Source: Chitinophagales bacterium (GTDB taxonomy: Bacteria > Bacteroidota > Bacteroidia > Chitinophagales > Saprospiraceae). From it: a stretch of DNA of 64,000 bases. A model generated the notes under the pieces. The model ran no database searches. It was not told the origin of the DNA and saw only the letters and a program-made list of their open reading frames with translations. Positions 40,160-48,013 of this stretch are shown one piece after another. Each line of letters begins with the position of its first letter. Position 1 is the stretch's first letter. The stretch is from NCBI GenBank assembly GCA_013298845.1, contig JAAFJN010000003.1:178989-242988 (forward strand). Direction: 5' to 3'. The translations under genes were made by a program, and so were the position numbers.

Positions 40160-42601
40160 ATGAAATATACTCTTTCTATTTTTATGGCAGTTTGGTCGGT
40201 ATTATTGTACGGCCAAACTGCCTTCCAAAAAGTGTACCAAGGCACCGGTAACCAAAACGCCTATTATGTTTTAGAAAACGATAATGGTTATTTGCTGGCG
40301 GGTTATGCCGCTGTGCCGGGTAATGGCAAAGATGCCTACGTCCTGCAAATTGACAAACAAGGCGAAATTTTGTGGGGAAAAACCTACGGTGGTGCACAAG
40401 ATGACGAAGCCGTTGCGGTTGAAAAAAGCCCCAACGGTGGATATATCGTGGTTGGAAACACTCAAAGTGCCGGAAATGGTGGTGTTGATGTAATGATTGT
40501 AAAAATTGATGAAAATGGCAACAAAGAATGGGGCAGCACATTGGGCGGAACTTTCCGGGACGCATTGTTGATTTTTAATAAAGTAGTTGTTACTCCCTTG
40601 GGTTATATCGTATCCGCCACTCAATATACCAACTTGGCCAACGGTGCGCATCATGGGCTTGCTTTGTTACACCTTGATTTTCAGGGGAATACCATTTGGT
40701 CGAGGAGTTATGATACCGGGTTCGAGTTTATTCCAACGGTTAACTACATAGAAGGAAATATTCTGTACGCTTCCGGTGCCGCCGAAATGGATGCTGTCTT
40801 TTCAACGTTTGATTTGACTACCGGCGAATTGCTCAGTAGCCGCGTTTTTAGTACCGGAGAACGCGAAGCCTTGTACCATTTATTTCCAACCGCTGATGGC
40901 AATTTTTTATTGTCGGATCATACCTGGGGAGCCAGCAACGGCCAAAATTATTACAATTGGGTGTGTAAAGTGACCAAAACCGGGGCAATTATTTGGTCAA
41001 AAGTATATTTTAAACCCGGACAAAATATGCGCTGCATCGCTACCCCTACACCCGATGGCGGGGCAATTGTTTCGTCTTTTTCGCCCCCCTCTGGCCCTAA
41101 TGTGAACGCGACGCTGATGAAAATAGACGAAAATGGCGAACTGGAATGGGCCGCCGAATACGCCTCCGATCGGTATGAAACATTTTATCGCAGCACTACC
41201 ACCACCGATGGCGGATATATTGCGGTGGGTAAAGCGTTGAATGAAGCCGGGGTAGAAGAACTTTTTGTGGTGAAATCGGATAATAGCGGATCTGTTGATG
41301 GGTGCTGCGCCAATAACGTCACCATCGAAACCGCCAATTTTAACCCGGCGACCGGTAATTTAACGGCCAGTACCACCGCAGAATTTACACCACAAGACTG
41401 GAGTTTGGCTAATCCGTTGACTACCAATGCGTCGGGAACCGATTTCTGCGTTGTACCGAACGTACTAAACCCCGATTTTGAGGTAATACCCGTTATTTGC
41501 GACAGCCCTTTGAGCGGAAAGGTGGCCATTGAAGGGGTAAATACCAACCTGTACAGTTTTAATGGAGGGCAGTTTTTGCCACCAACAACGTATTCTTTGC
41601 TGGATTCCGGCATTTACACGGTCGTCATGCGCACGCCCAACGGATGCCAATATTACTATAAAGTGCAGGTTCCGTTTTTTAGTTACGATATATTTAGTGA
41701 CCCGCAGGTGGTGGTCACAGCGTGTTCGGATCAGAGCGATGTTTTGCTTACTGCCACGGGCGGGGTTGCTCCTTATGCGTTTAAAATGGACAATGGGCAA
41801 TGGTCGTCCGCCAATCAATTTACGAATTTATCCCCGGGTGAATACACATTTTTTATTCGGGATAACAATAACTGTTACGATACACTACAATGGGATCTTC
41901 AAGCGGGGGTGTTGGTGGCTATTCAGGCGACCCAGGTCAACGACATTGATTGTAACAACGAAAAAGGCCTGATTACAGTGCTGGCGCAATTTGGTACTAC
42001 GCCTTACACTTATTCGATGGACGGGCAAACGAATCAAAGTTCGCCTGTTTTTGAGGTGGATGAAGCCGGCGAATACGCCATCACCGTTACCGATGCCAAT
42101 GGCTGTACTTCGGTAACACCGCCTGTTGTTGTAGAAAGCAATATTGCCGCCATAACGAACGTCCAATTACTCGATATTTGTTCGTCACAACAGGTAGAAT
42201 TGCCGGATGGGAATATGGTAAATACGCCAGGTACTTATGCTTTTCGGTTAAAAAGGGCCAACGGGTGTGATAGCTTATACACCCTAAAACTGATGGTAAG
42301 CCCCGAAAATGTGTACATCCCCAATGTATTTCACCCGGATGACGATGGCGAAAATGACTGGTTTACGGTTTATTCCAGCCCCTATTGTGTTAAAAAAGTG
42401 CGTTATCTGCGCGTATTTGACCGATGGGGATCTTTGGTTTTTGAACGAAAAGACTTTGATCCCAACGTGGATAAATTGGGTTGGAATGGTGCAATTGGCC
42501 CAAAAAATGCCTCTACTACCGTGTACGTGTACGATTGTGAATTGGAAATGGTTAGTGGCGTCATTTACCGGCCCAGTGGAAGCGTTACGGTAATTCGGTA
42601 A
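40160..42601 (+). CDS. Large T9SS type B (gliding-associated C-terminal domain) surface protein
   Basis: The 813-residue product has a signal peptide (MKYTLSIFMAVWSVLLYGQ). An N-terminal half of delta-60/propeller-like repeats follows (DNGYLLAGYAAVPGNGKDAY, SPNGGYIVVGNTQSAGNGGV, TTDGGYIAVGKALNEAGVEE). Two SprB-like repeats come next (VLLTATGGVAPYAFKMDNGQ and ITVLAQFGTTPYTYSMDGQT). A type B sorting domain ends it (NVYIPNVFHPDDDGENDWFT near residue 717, ending SGSVTVIR). It belongs to the gliding/T9SS cargo class. The function may be adhesion. The GT gene convergent with it begins 3 nt after its stop. Confidence 0.87.
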   Translation: MKYTLSIFMAVWSVLLYGQTAFQKVYQGTGNQNAYYVLENDNGYLLAGYAAVPGNGKDAYVLQIDKQGEILWGKTYGGAQDDEAVAVEKSPNGGYIVVGNTQSAGNGGVDVMIVKIDENGNKEWGSTLGGTFRDALLIFNKVVVTPLGYIVSATQYTNLANGAHHGLALLHLDFQGNTIWSRSYDTGFEFIPTVNYIEGNILYASGAAEMDAVFSTFDLTTGELLSSRVFSTGEREALYHLFPTADGNFLLSDHTWGASNGQNYYNWVCKVTKTGAIIWSKVYFKPGQNMRCIATPTPDGGAIVSSFSPPSGPNVNATLMKIDENGELEWAAEYASDRYETFYRSTTTTDGGYIAVGKALNEAGVEELFVVKSDNSGSVDGCCANNVTIETANFNPATGNLTASTTAEFTPQDWSLANPLTTNASGTDFCVVPNVLNPDFEVIPVICDSPLSGKVAIEGVNTNLYSFNGGQFLPPTTYSLLDSGIYTVVMRTPNGCQYYYKVQVPFFSYDIFSDPQVVVTACSDQSDVLLTATGGVAPYAFKMDNGQWSSANQFTNLSPGEYTFFIRDNNNCYDTLQWDLQAGVLVAIQATQVNDIDCNNEKGLITVLAQFGTTPYTYSMDGQTNQSSPVFEVDEAGEYAITVTDANGCTSVTPPVVVESNIAAITNVQLLDICSSQQVELPDGNMVNTPGTYAFRLKRANGCDSLYTLKLMVSPENVYIPNVFHPDDDGENDWFTVYSSPYCVKKVRYLRVFDRWGSLVFERKDFDPNVDKLGWNGAIGPKNASTTVYVYDCELEMVSGVIYRPSGSVTVIR

Positions 42602-42604
42602 ACA

Positions 42605-43726
42605 TTATTGGCTGAGTTGGCGAATCAGGTTGTTGAGTGTGTTGATGTGTTTTTCCATTGAAAAATTGGCTTTAATGTAGGATTTGCCTTTTTCACCCAT
42701 TTTAATGGCCATTTCCGGCGATTTTAAAATAGTTCTCATGGCTTCGGCAAAACCATCAATATCGTGTTCTTTCACCAGGAAACCCGTCTCACCGTTCACA
42801 ATTACGTCGGGAATACCGGCGTGTTTGGTGGCAATAACCGGCAGGCCTGCGGCGCTGGCTTCAATGACCGCTACCGGAGTGCCCTCCGTGTCGCCATCGG
42901 GGGCTATCACCGAGTGTTGCACAAATGCCAGTGCATCGTTAAAGAGCGGCGGCACCTGATCGTTGGTAACAATGCCGGGTAGATCAATGCGATCTTCAAG
43001 TTGCAAATCTTTGACCAGTTGTTTGCACGAGTCCCAAAGTTCGCCGGTTCCGCCCATTCGTAGCCGAATATCGGGGAACTCCGAAGCGATGCGGGCGAAG
43101 GCTTTGATGGTAATAAACGGGGCTTTTTTGGGGATAAAACGCCCCAATGCCACCAGTATTTTGGCATCTGAAGCGGGTTGGCAGTTAAAAAAGACGGGGT
43201 TCGGGCCGTATGGATTATACACAATCTTCCGGGTGGGCGCACCCAGTTGCTCCAGTGCATTGCACATGTATCGAGATACCCCCACAATGTAAGACGCGTA
43301 GTCGAACATTTTTTTGTAGGCGGCACCGTATTGTTGTATGGTGCGATACATGTGCGCATCAAAGCCATGAAAGTGAACGATGAGCGGAATACCCGCCGCC
43401 CGACAAAGTTGGTAGGCCCGGACACCGGTAAGCCCAAATTCGGCCAATACGACCTCCACTTTTTCTTTTTTTAAATAACGAATTATTGCGCGTTCGTGCG
43501 ACGATAGTACGCCCTCGGGAAGTAGGGTCTGTTCTATCTTTCTGGCAATGCGCGCAACAATATGTTGCGCAACTAATGGCCCTTCGTTGCGCACAAAGTT
43601 GGGTAAATAGCCACCAAACAAAATCTTAATGTCAGCGTCTATTAGTTCAGTGTGCGCTTTTATAAAAGTTTCGGTGACCTGAACATCATTGGGACAGAGT
43701 ATCGCCAATACCGGTTTTTTTACCAT
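42605..43726 (-). CDS. Glycosyltransferase, GT4 family
   Basis: The 373-residue product is a GT-B fold enzyme of the GT4 type. The N-terminal domain contains VHFHGFDAHMYRTIQQYG. The C-terminal donor-binding domain has KILVALGRFIPKKAPFITIK, then RLRMGGTGELWDSCKQL, and the EX7E motif in GTPVAVIEASAAGLPVIATK. It likely transfers a sugar from a nucleotide donor in surface polysaccharide assembly. It is the last gene of a flippase-methyltransferase-GT operon, starting 4 nt after the methyltransferase. The acceptor is unknown. Confidence 0.9.
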   Translation of the reverse strand: MVKKPVLAILCPNDVQVTETFIKAHTELIDADIKILFGGYLPNFVRNEGPLVAQHIVARIARKIEQTLLPEGVLSSHERAIIRYLKKEKVEVVLAEFGLTGVRAYQLCRAAGIPLIVHFHGFDAHMYRTIQQYGAAYKKMFDYASYIVGVSRYMCNALEQLGAPTRKIVYNPYGPNPVFFNCQPASDAKILVALGRFIPKKAPFITIKAFARIASEFPDIRLRMGGTGELWDSCKQLVKDLQLEDRIDLPGIVTNDQVPPLFNDALAFVQHSVIAPDGDTEGTPVAVIEASAAGLPVIATKHAGIPDVIVNGETGFLVKEHDIDGFAEAMRTILKSPEMAIKMGEKGKSYIKANFSMEKHINTLNNLIRQLSQ

Positions 43727-43730
43727 AGTA

Positions 43731-44396
43731 TTATTTCTTTTTCGCGACTACCATGTACACCGAGGCATCCCGGTTGTTGAGTCGGCCATTGTCAAAAATA
43801 AGTTGTAATACCGCAAAAATGCTGTTCCACACTTGTTTCGGGCCATTGGGTAGTTTGTGAATGAGCGCATCTTGCATAAGTTGTAACCCGGATGTAAAGC
43901 GGTTAAAAATGCCCAGGGTTTCCACAATTTCAAACCCTTCGTCGCGGATAATTTTTTCCAAACCATCCCGCGTCCAGCGCCAGAAATCGGTTGGGTCGGG
44001 GTGATACATCCAGTACCCGTGCGTTGAGAGCACGAGTAAACCATCTTTTTTTAGTACCCGATGGGCTTCCCGCAGGTAATTGGTGGGGCTGATAACGTGT
44101 TCCAGCACCTGCGTTGACAATAGGGTATCAAAATGATTGTCCCCAACGTCAATGTGCCCGGTTTCCGGGTTAATGAGCAATTGAGCGTGTTCATTAAGGG
44201 TAATATCGGCCCCTATATATTCCTTAACGTGTGGCACAATAATGGGTTTGTACGGGCATTCGCCACAACCAAAGTCCAAGAGCAAGAAGTTATTCCCTTT
44301 CATGTATTTATCAATCACGTACTCATTGCACTGCCGAAGTTTTATCAAATGATAGTATCGCCCTCCCCAAAAGAGCGGTTTTAATCTTTTGTTCAT
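43731..44396 (-). CDS. SAM-dependent methyltransferase
   Basis: From ATG 44394-44396 the 221-residue product has the class I motif LLLDFGCGECPYKP (near residues 38-51). It also has FDTLLSTQVLEHVISPTNYL with REAHRVLKKDGLLVLSTHGY, the usual motif II-III region, and the HPDPTDFWRWTRDGLEKI stretch seen in methyltransferases of polysaccharide loci. It overlaps the flippase gene by 4 nt (ATGA) and precedes the GT by 4 nt. The upstream start at 44549 lies deep in the flippase gene and is rejected. It probably modifies the same glycan. Confidence 0.85.
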   Translation of the reverse strand: MNKRLKPLFWGGRYYHLIKLRQCNEYVIDKYMKGNNFLLLDFGCGECPYKPIIVPHVKEYIGADITLNEHAQLLINPETGHIDVGDNHFDTLLSTQVLEHVISPTNYLREAHRVLKKDGLLVLSTHGYWMYHPDPTDFWRWTRDGLEKIIRDEGFEIVETLGIFNRFTSGLQLMQDALIHKLPNGPKQVWNSIFAVLQLIFDNGRLNNRDASVYMVVAKKK

Positions 44397-45868
44397 ATCT
44401 TTTTTAATGTTTTGTTGATGAGGTTCACCACTTCTGTTGAAAGTTGCATTTTCCAGATGGCATATACAAATAAAGTTGAAAAAATGCCGGAGACCAAAAT
44501 GGCATTTAGCAACCAGTGCATTGGAAGGAGGCTTGCCGTTTTGGCGCACAAAAAGGCAATAATTGCGCTTAGGATAATGCTGCCGAATGTACGGGTGAAC
44601 GGTTGAATTTTGAAAAAATGCCAGTTGAGTAAAATACTAATGGCGTTGTATATTGTTGTGGAGGTCAAAATTGAAATGGCGGCTCCTACCATGCCGTATA
44701 AAGGCGTGAGCCATAGCCCCAATATCACGCTGATAATGGCCGGAATCAGGATTTGAACGTATGAATATTTGAAATATTTTGAATAATTTAAAATGTAGTT
44801 GTTTACACCGGTTGCCATATCCACAATTCGACCAAGGCCGAGTAACAAAACCACCATTTTCCCGGTTTCCATTTCTTTTGAATTCGCAATAATCATAAAA
44901 AACGCGTCCACCGAACTCCAAAAAATGCCAAAAATGAGCAACGCCATAATTAAAAGATTTATGGACGCTTTTTGGTAAAGGGAAGTAATTTCGGCAATAT
45001 TATTGTCTTTCCAATAGCGCGAAATCAGGGGCAAACTTAAACCAATGACTGCCCGCGAAGGCACTTCCATCGTGTTGGCAATAAAGGCAGAAATAGCGTA
45101 AATTCCGTTGTTTTTTAAACCAATCATGGTGCTTACCAGCCAGGAGTCAAACCGGGAAACCAATAAAAAACCAATGCCGCCGACCAATCCAAATAAGGCA
45201 TAACTGGCCATTTCCCGGCGCAGTTTGGGATCCAGTTTTTTGAAATTGGGTACCACAAAAAAGGCTTTTAAATGAATAATATACGCCAAAAAACCCACCG
45301 AAACAAAACCCAGGTACACCAGCAGTGCGTACAACAGGGTACTGAGGGTAATCCATTGTGCCAGATAACTGAGGATCAGCGCGGGGAGGGCTATTTTTTG
45401 GGAAACATCAAACAACAGGGAGGGTACAACGATTTTTTTAAAACAGATTGAATACTGGTTTAATATTGTATTCAGCGTCGTAAAAAACATAGTGGGCAAC
45501 AGTATCCAGAGGTATTGTTTAAACAACGCTCCTTTGCTCGAATAGAACGCAAAAATGGAGTCGCCAACCCCCAAAAACAACAACATACACAACAAATAAC
45601 TAATGCCGCCCCAAATCAGGATAATTCCTAAAAAACCGTTGTGTTTGTGCTCATAATCTTCAAAATAGGGAAAAAATCGAATAATGACGGAGTTAATCCC
45701 GAATGATAACAGCGGGAATAACAGCATAGAGGTGTCTAAAATAAATCGAATTAACCCGTATTCTTCCAATGCACGGGGAAATATAAACATGGTGCTCAAG
45801 GCTCCAATAAAGACCCCTCCCCAGTTAATAATGCTATATTTTAACCCTTGACGCTGTATTAATCCCAT
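44393..45868 (-). CDS. Polysaccharide flippase (MOP superfamily, Wzx-like)
   Basis: The 491-residue product has about 14 hydrophobic segments and opens YSIINWGGVFIGALSTMFIF, the usual start of PST/Wzx flippases. It includes RALEEYGLIRFILDTSMLLF and the later VGAAISILTSTTIYNAISIL. Such proteins move lipid-linked sugar units across the inner membrane. It is the first gene of the operon, followed in overlap by a methyltransferase and then a GT. Its start is set by a promoter only 7 nt upstream, so its mRNA is probably leaderless. Confidence 0.87.
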   Translation of the reverse strand: MGLIQRQGLKYSIINWGGVFIGALSTMFIFPRALEEYGLIRFILDTSMLLFPLLSFGINSVIIRFFPYFEDYEHKHNGFLGIILIWGGISYLLCMLLFLGVGDSIFAFYSSKGALFKQYLWILLPTMFFTTLNTILNQYSICFKKIVVPSLLFDVSQKIALPALILSYLAQWITLSTLLYALLVYLGFVSVGFLAYIIHLKAFFVVPNFKKLDPKLRREMASYALFGLVGGIGFLLVSRFDSWLVSTMIGLKNNGIYAISAFIANTMEVPSRAVIGLSLPLISRYWKDNNIAEITSLYQKASINLLIMALLIFGIFWSSVDAFFMIIANSKEMETGKMVVLLLGLGRIVDMATGVNNYILNYSKYFKYSYVQILIPAIISVILGLWLTPLYGMVGAAISILTSTTIYNAISILLNWHFFKIQPFTRTFGSIILSAIIAFLCAKTASLLPMHWLLNAILVSGIFSTLFVYAIWKMQLSTEVVNLINKTLKKI

Positions 45869-45875
45869 GAGATTG

Positions 45876-45883
45876 CAAAGGTA
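45876..45883 (-). promoter_or_regulatory. -7 element (TACCTTTG) of the flippase operon, 7 nt before the start codon
   Basis: The reverse strand reads TACCTTTG, CAATCTC, ATG. It shares a 61-bp divergent intergenic region with the TSUP promoter. Confidence 0.75.
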
Positions 45884-45909
45884 AATCTTTAGCCGTTAAG
45901 AAAATAAAT

Positions 45910-45917
45910 TACTTTTG
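45910..45917 (+). promoter_or_regulatory. -7 element (TACTTTTG) of the TSUP-rnhB-crtA operon
   Basis: TACTTTTG ends 12 nt before the ATG at 45930. An alternative TTG start at 45915 is part of this element and is rejected. Confidence 0.7.
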
Positions 45918-45929
45918 CGGAAAAAAATC

Positions 45930-46712
45930 ATGGATTTACCCCTCCTTCTTCTCTGCCTTGCGGCTTTCGCCGCCGGGTTTATCGACAGCGTTGTTGGCGG
46001 TGGTGGCTTGGTGCAGGTGCCGGCGTTTTTTATTCTTTTTCCCCAGTTATCGGTGCCCAATATTATCGGTACCAATCGGCTGGCGTCGCTGGCCGGTACT
46101 TCGGTGGCGGCGTGGAATTACCTCCGAACGGTATCGGTGCCCTGGAAATCGGTGGCTTTTGCCGGGGTAATGGCGGCCATTATGGCGTATTTGGGGGCCT
46201 TGGTGCAAAGCATGTTGCCACCCGTTTTTTTGAAACCCGCCATTTTTATCCTGATCGTCCTGATTGCCGTTTATACCTTCCGGAACAAAAATTTTGGCCA
46301 AGAAGAACTTCTGCGGTATCCGCCGGAGCAAATTCCGCTGTACGCCGGGTTGGTTGGTGGAATTATGGGGTTTTACAACGGGTGCATTGGGCCGGGAACG
46401 GGTAGTTTATTGGTTTTTGGTTTCGTGGGTGTGCTTGGTTTTTCTTTTTTGCGGGCATCGGCCATTTCCAAAATTGTCAACGCAACGGCCGACGTTTTTT
46501 CCCTGATTTATTTTTTTACGCATAAATACATCTTGTTCCACATTGCCCTTCCCATGATGGTTTGTAACGTAGCGGGTGCGTTTTTGGGCAGCCGAATGGC
46601 CGTTTTGCGCGGCAATACTTTTATTCGGCGGGTGTTTTTGGTGATTATAGTGGCCATTTTGTTGCGCTTCGGGTGGGATATTTATCAAGTGCTGTCTAAC
46701 TATTTGTCATAA
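45930..46712 (+). CDS. Sulfite exporter TauE/SafE family (TSUP) membrane protein
   Basis: From ATG 45930 the 260-residue product has about eight helices. The two TSUP half-repeats are visible: DSVVGGGGLVQVPAFFILFP followed by IIGTNRLASLAGTSVA, and GFYNGCIGPGTGSLLVFGFV followed by ASAISKIVNATADVFSLIYF. Family members export sulfite, sulfoacetate or other organic anions, or import in some cases. The substrate is not evident. It is first in an operon with rnhB (3-nt gap) and a crtA-like gene. Its length is typical. Confidence 0.88.
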   Translation: MDLPLLLLCLAAFAAGFIDSVVGGGGLVQVPAFFILFPQLSVPNIIGTNRLASLAGTSVAAWNYLRTVSVPWKSVAFAGVMAAIMAYLGALVQSMLPPVFLKPAIFILIVLIAVYTFRNKNFGQEELLRYPPEQIPLYAGLVGGIMGFYNGCIGPGTGSLLVFGFVGVLGFSFLRASAISKIVNATADVFSLIYFFTHKYILFHIALPMMVCNVAGAFLGSRMAVLRGNTFIRRVFLVIIVAILLRFGWDIYQVLSNYLS

Positions 46713-46715
46713 ACT

Positions 46716-47318
46716 ATGTTATTATCCTGTCATTTGCCCCAACGCAGAGAAGCGGGTTGTGATGAAGCGGGTCGTGGCTGCCTCGCCGGGCCGGTAGTGG
46801 CCGCTGCCGTCATTTTGCCCGACGATTTTCAACATCCGTTGTTGAACGATTCGAAGCAGTTGACCGAAAAGCAGCGGCTTTCCTTGCGCATTGTTATCGA
46901 AAAAGAGGCATTAGCCTGGGCCGTGGCGCGGGTAGAAGCCCCTGAAATTGACCAGGTCAATATCCTGAACGCTTCTTTTGCCGCCATGCACCGCGCTTTG
47001 GATCAACTGGTAATTCCGCCCGATTTTTTACTGATTGACGGCAATCGATTCAAAAAATACGGCGATATTCCGCATCTCTGTGTCGTGAAGGGCGATGGCA
47101 AATACGCATCTATTGCTGCCGCGTCGGTTTTGGCCAAAACCTACCGGGACGAAATTATGGAAGCCTTGGACCAGCAGTTTCCCCAGTATAAATGGGCTAA
47201 AAACAAAGGTTATCCAACGCAGGTACACCGGGCAGCAATCGCGGAGTTTGGATCAACAGAATGGCATCGGCAGTCGTTTCGGTTATTGCCGGAGGGCGAG
47301 CAATTGAGCCTGTTTTAG
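46716..47318 (+). CDS. rnhB: Ribonuclease HII
   Basis: The 200-residue product is RNase HII, which removes ribonucleotides from DNA and degrades RNA-DNA hybrids. The catalytic D-E pair is in [20 protein letters not shown] (about residues 13-32), the third acidic residue in [10 protein letters not shown], and the conserved [20 protein letters not shown] follows near residue 125. Length matches the family. It starts 3 nt after the TSUP gene and ends 3 nt before the crtA-like gene. Confidence 0.96.
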   Translation: MLLSCHLPQRREAGCDEAGRGCLAGPVVAAAVILPDDFQHPLLNDSKQLTEKQRLSLRIVIEKEALAWAVARVEAPEIDQVNILNASFAAMHRALDQLVIPPDFLLIDGNRFKKYGDIPHLCVVKGDGKYASIAAASVLAKTYRDEIMEALDQQFPQYKWAKNKGYPTQVHRAAIAEFGSTEWHRQSFRLLPEGEQLSLF

Positions 47319-47321
47319 CAC

Positions 47322-48005
47322 ATGCAAATCACCACTATCAGTTTTTTTCGTTTTTCGGGTTGGACGCGCCAACTTTGGGCGTTGACCCAAATGGGCATTG
47401 CGCCGTTGCGCCTCGGTAAAGTGCCGGGTCTTCAGTTTTTTCGTTTTTTGGGTTCCGGGGCCGAAAACGGTTTTAGTATCAAAGCCAATTTTGGAACGTA
47501 CGGCATTCTTGCGGTTTGGGAGTCGGAGTCCTTTGCTGAAGCATTTTTGGCAAAAAACGCGGTGTTTGCTGCTTATCAGCGAAAAAGCACGGTATCCCAA
47601 ACGGTGTTTTTGCAAAATACCATGAGCCACGGCCAATGGGCGGGTGGTTCTCCTTTTGTTTCGGTACAGCCCTTCGACCTGTCAGCGCCCGTGGCAGTAA
47701 TTACCCGAGCGACCATCAAAATGCGTTATCTGCGGCGCTTTTGGCAAAAAGTTCCTTCGGTGAGTAAGGCCGTAGAACAACGGCCCGGTTTGCGTTTTGC
47801 CATTGGTATTGGCGAATTACCGTTGGTGCAGCAGGCGACTTTTAGCGTGTGGGATTCGGGCAAACAAATGATTGAATACGCCTACCGAGGTCAGCACCAC
47901 CAGGAAGTAATACAACAAACCCGCGCCCTCGGATGGTACAAAGAGGAGTTGTTCGCTCGTTTTGTACCGTATAAATCCGTGGGCGCGGGCTTTTTTGTTT
48001 TTTAA
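47322..48005 (+). CDS. crtA: Spheroidene monooxygenase-like protein (CrtA family)
   Basis: The 227-residue product matches the CrtA family throughout. It has the opening FFRFSGWTRQLWALTQMGIA, then LQFFRFLGSGAENGFS, PFDLSAPVAVITRATIKMRY, LRFAIGIGELPLVQQATFSV and the closing GWYKEELFARFVPY. CrtA adds keto groups to acyclic carotenoids in purple bacteria; homologues occur in some carotenoid-making Bacteroidota. No other carotenoid gene is in the window. The gene is third in the TSUP-rnhB operon. Family recognition is good, but carotenoid oxidation here is inference. Confidence 0.8.
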   Translation: MQITTISFFRFSGWTRQLWALTQMGIAPLRLGKVPGLQFFRFLGSGAENGFSIKANFGTYGILAVWESESFAEAFLAKNAVFAAYQRKSTVSQTVFLQNTMSHGQWAGGSPFVSVQPFDLSAPVAVITRATIKMRYLRRFWQKVPSVSKAVEQRPGLRFAIGIGELPLVQQATFSVWDSGKQMIEYAYRGQHHQEVIQQTRALGWYKEELFARFVPYKSVGAGFFVF

Positions 48006-48013
48006 TAATTTTT

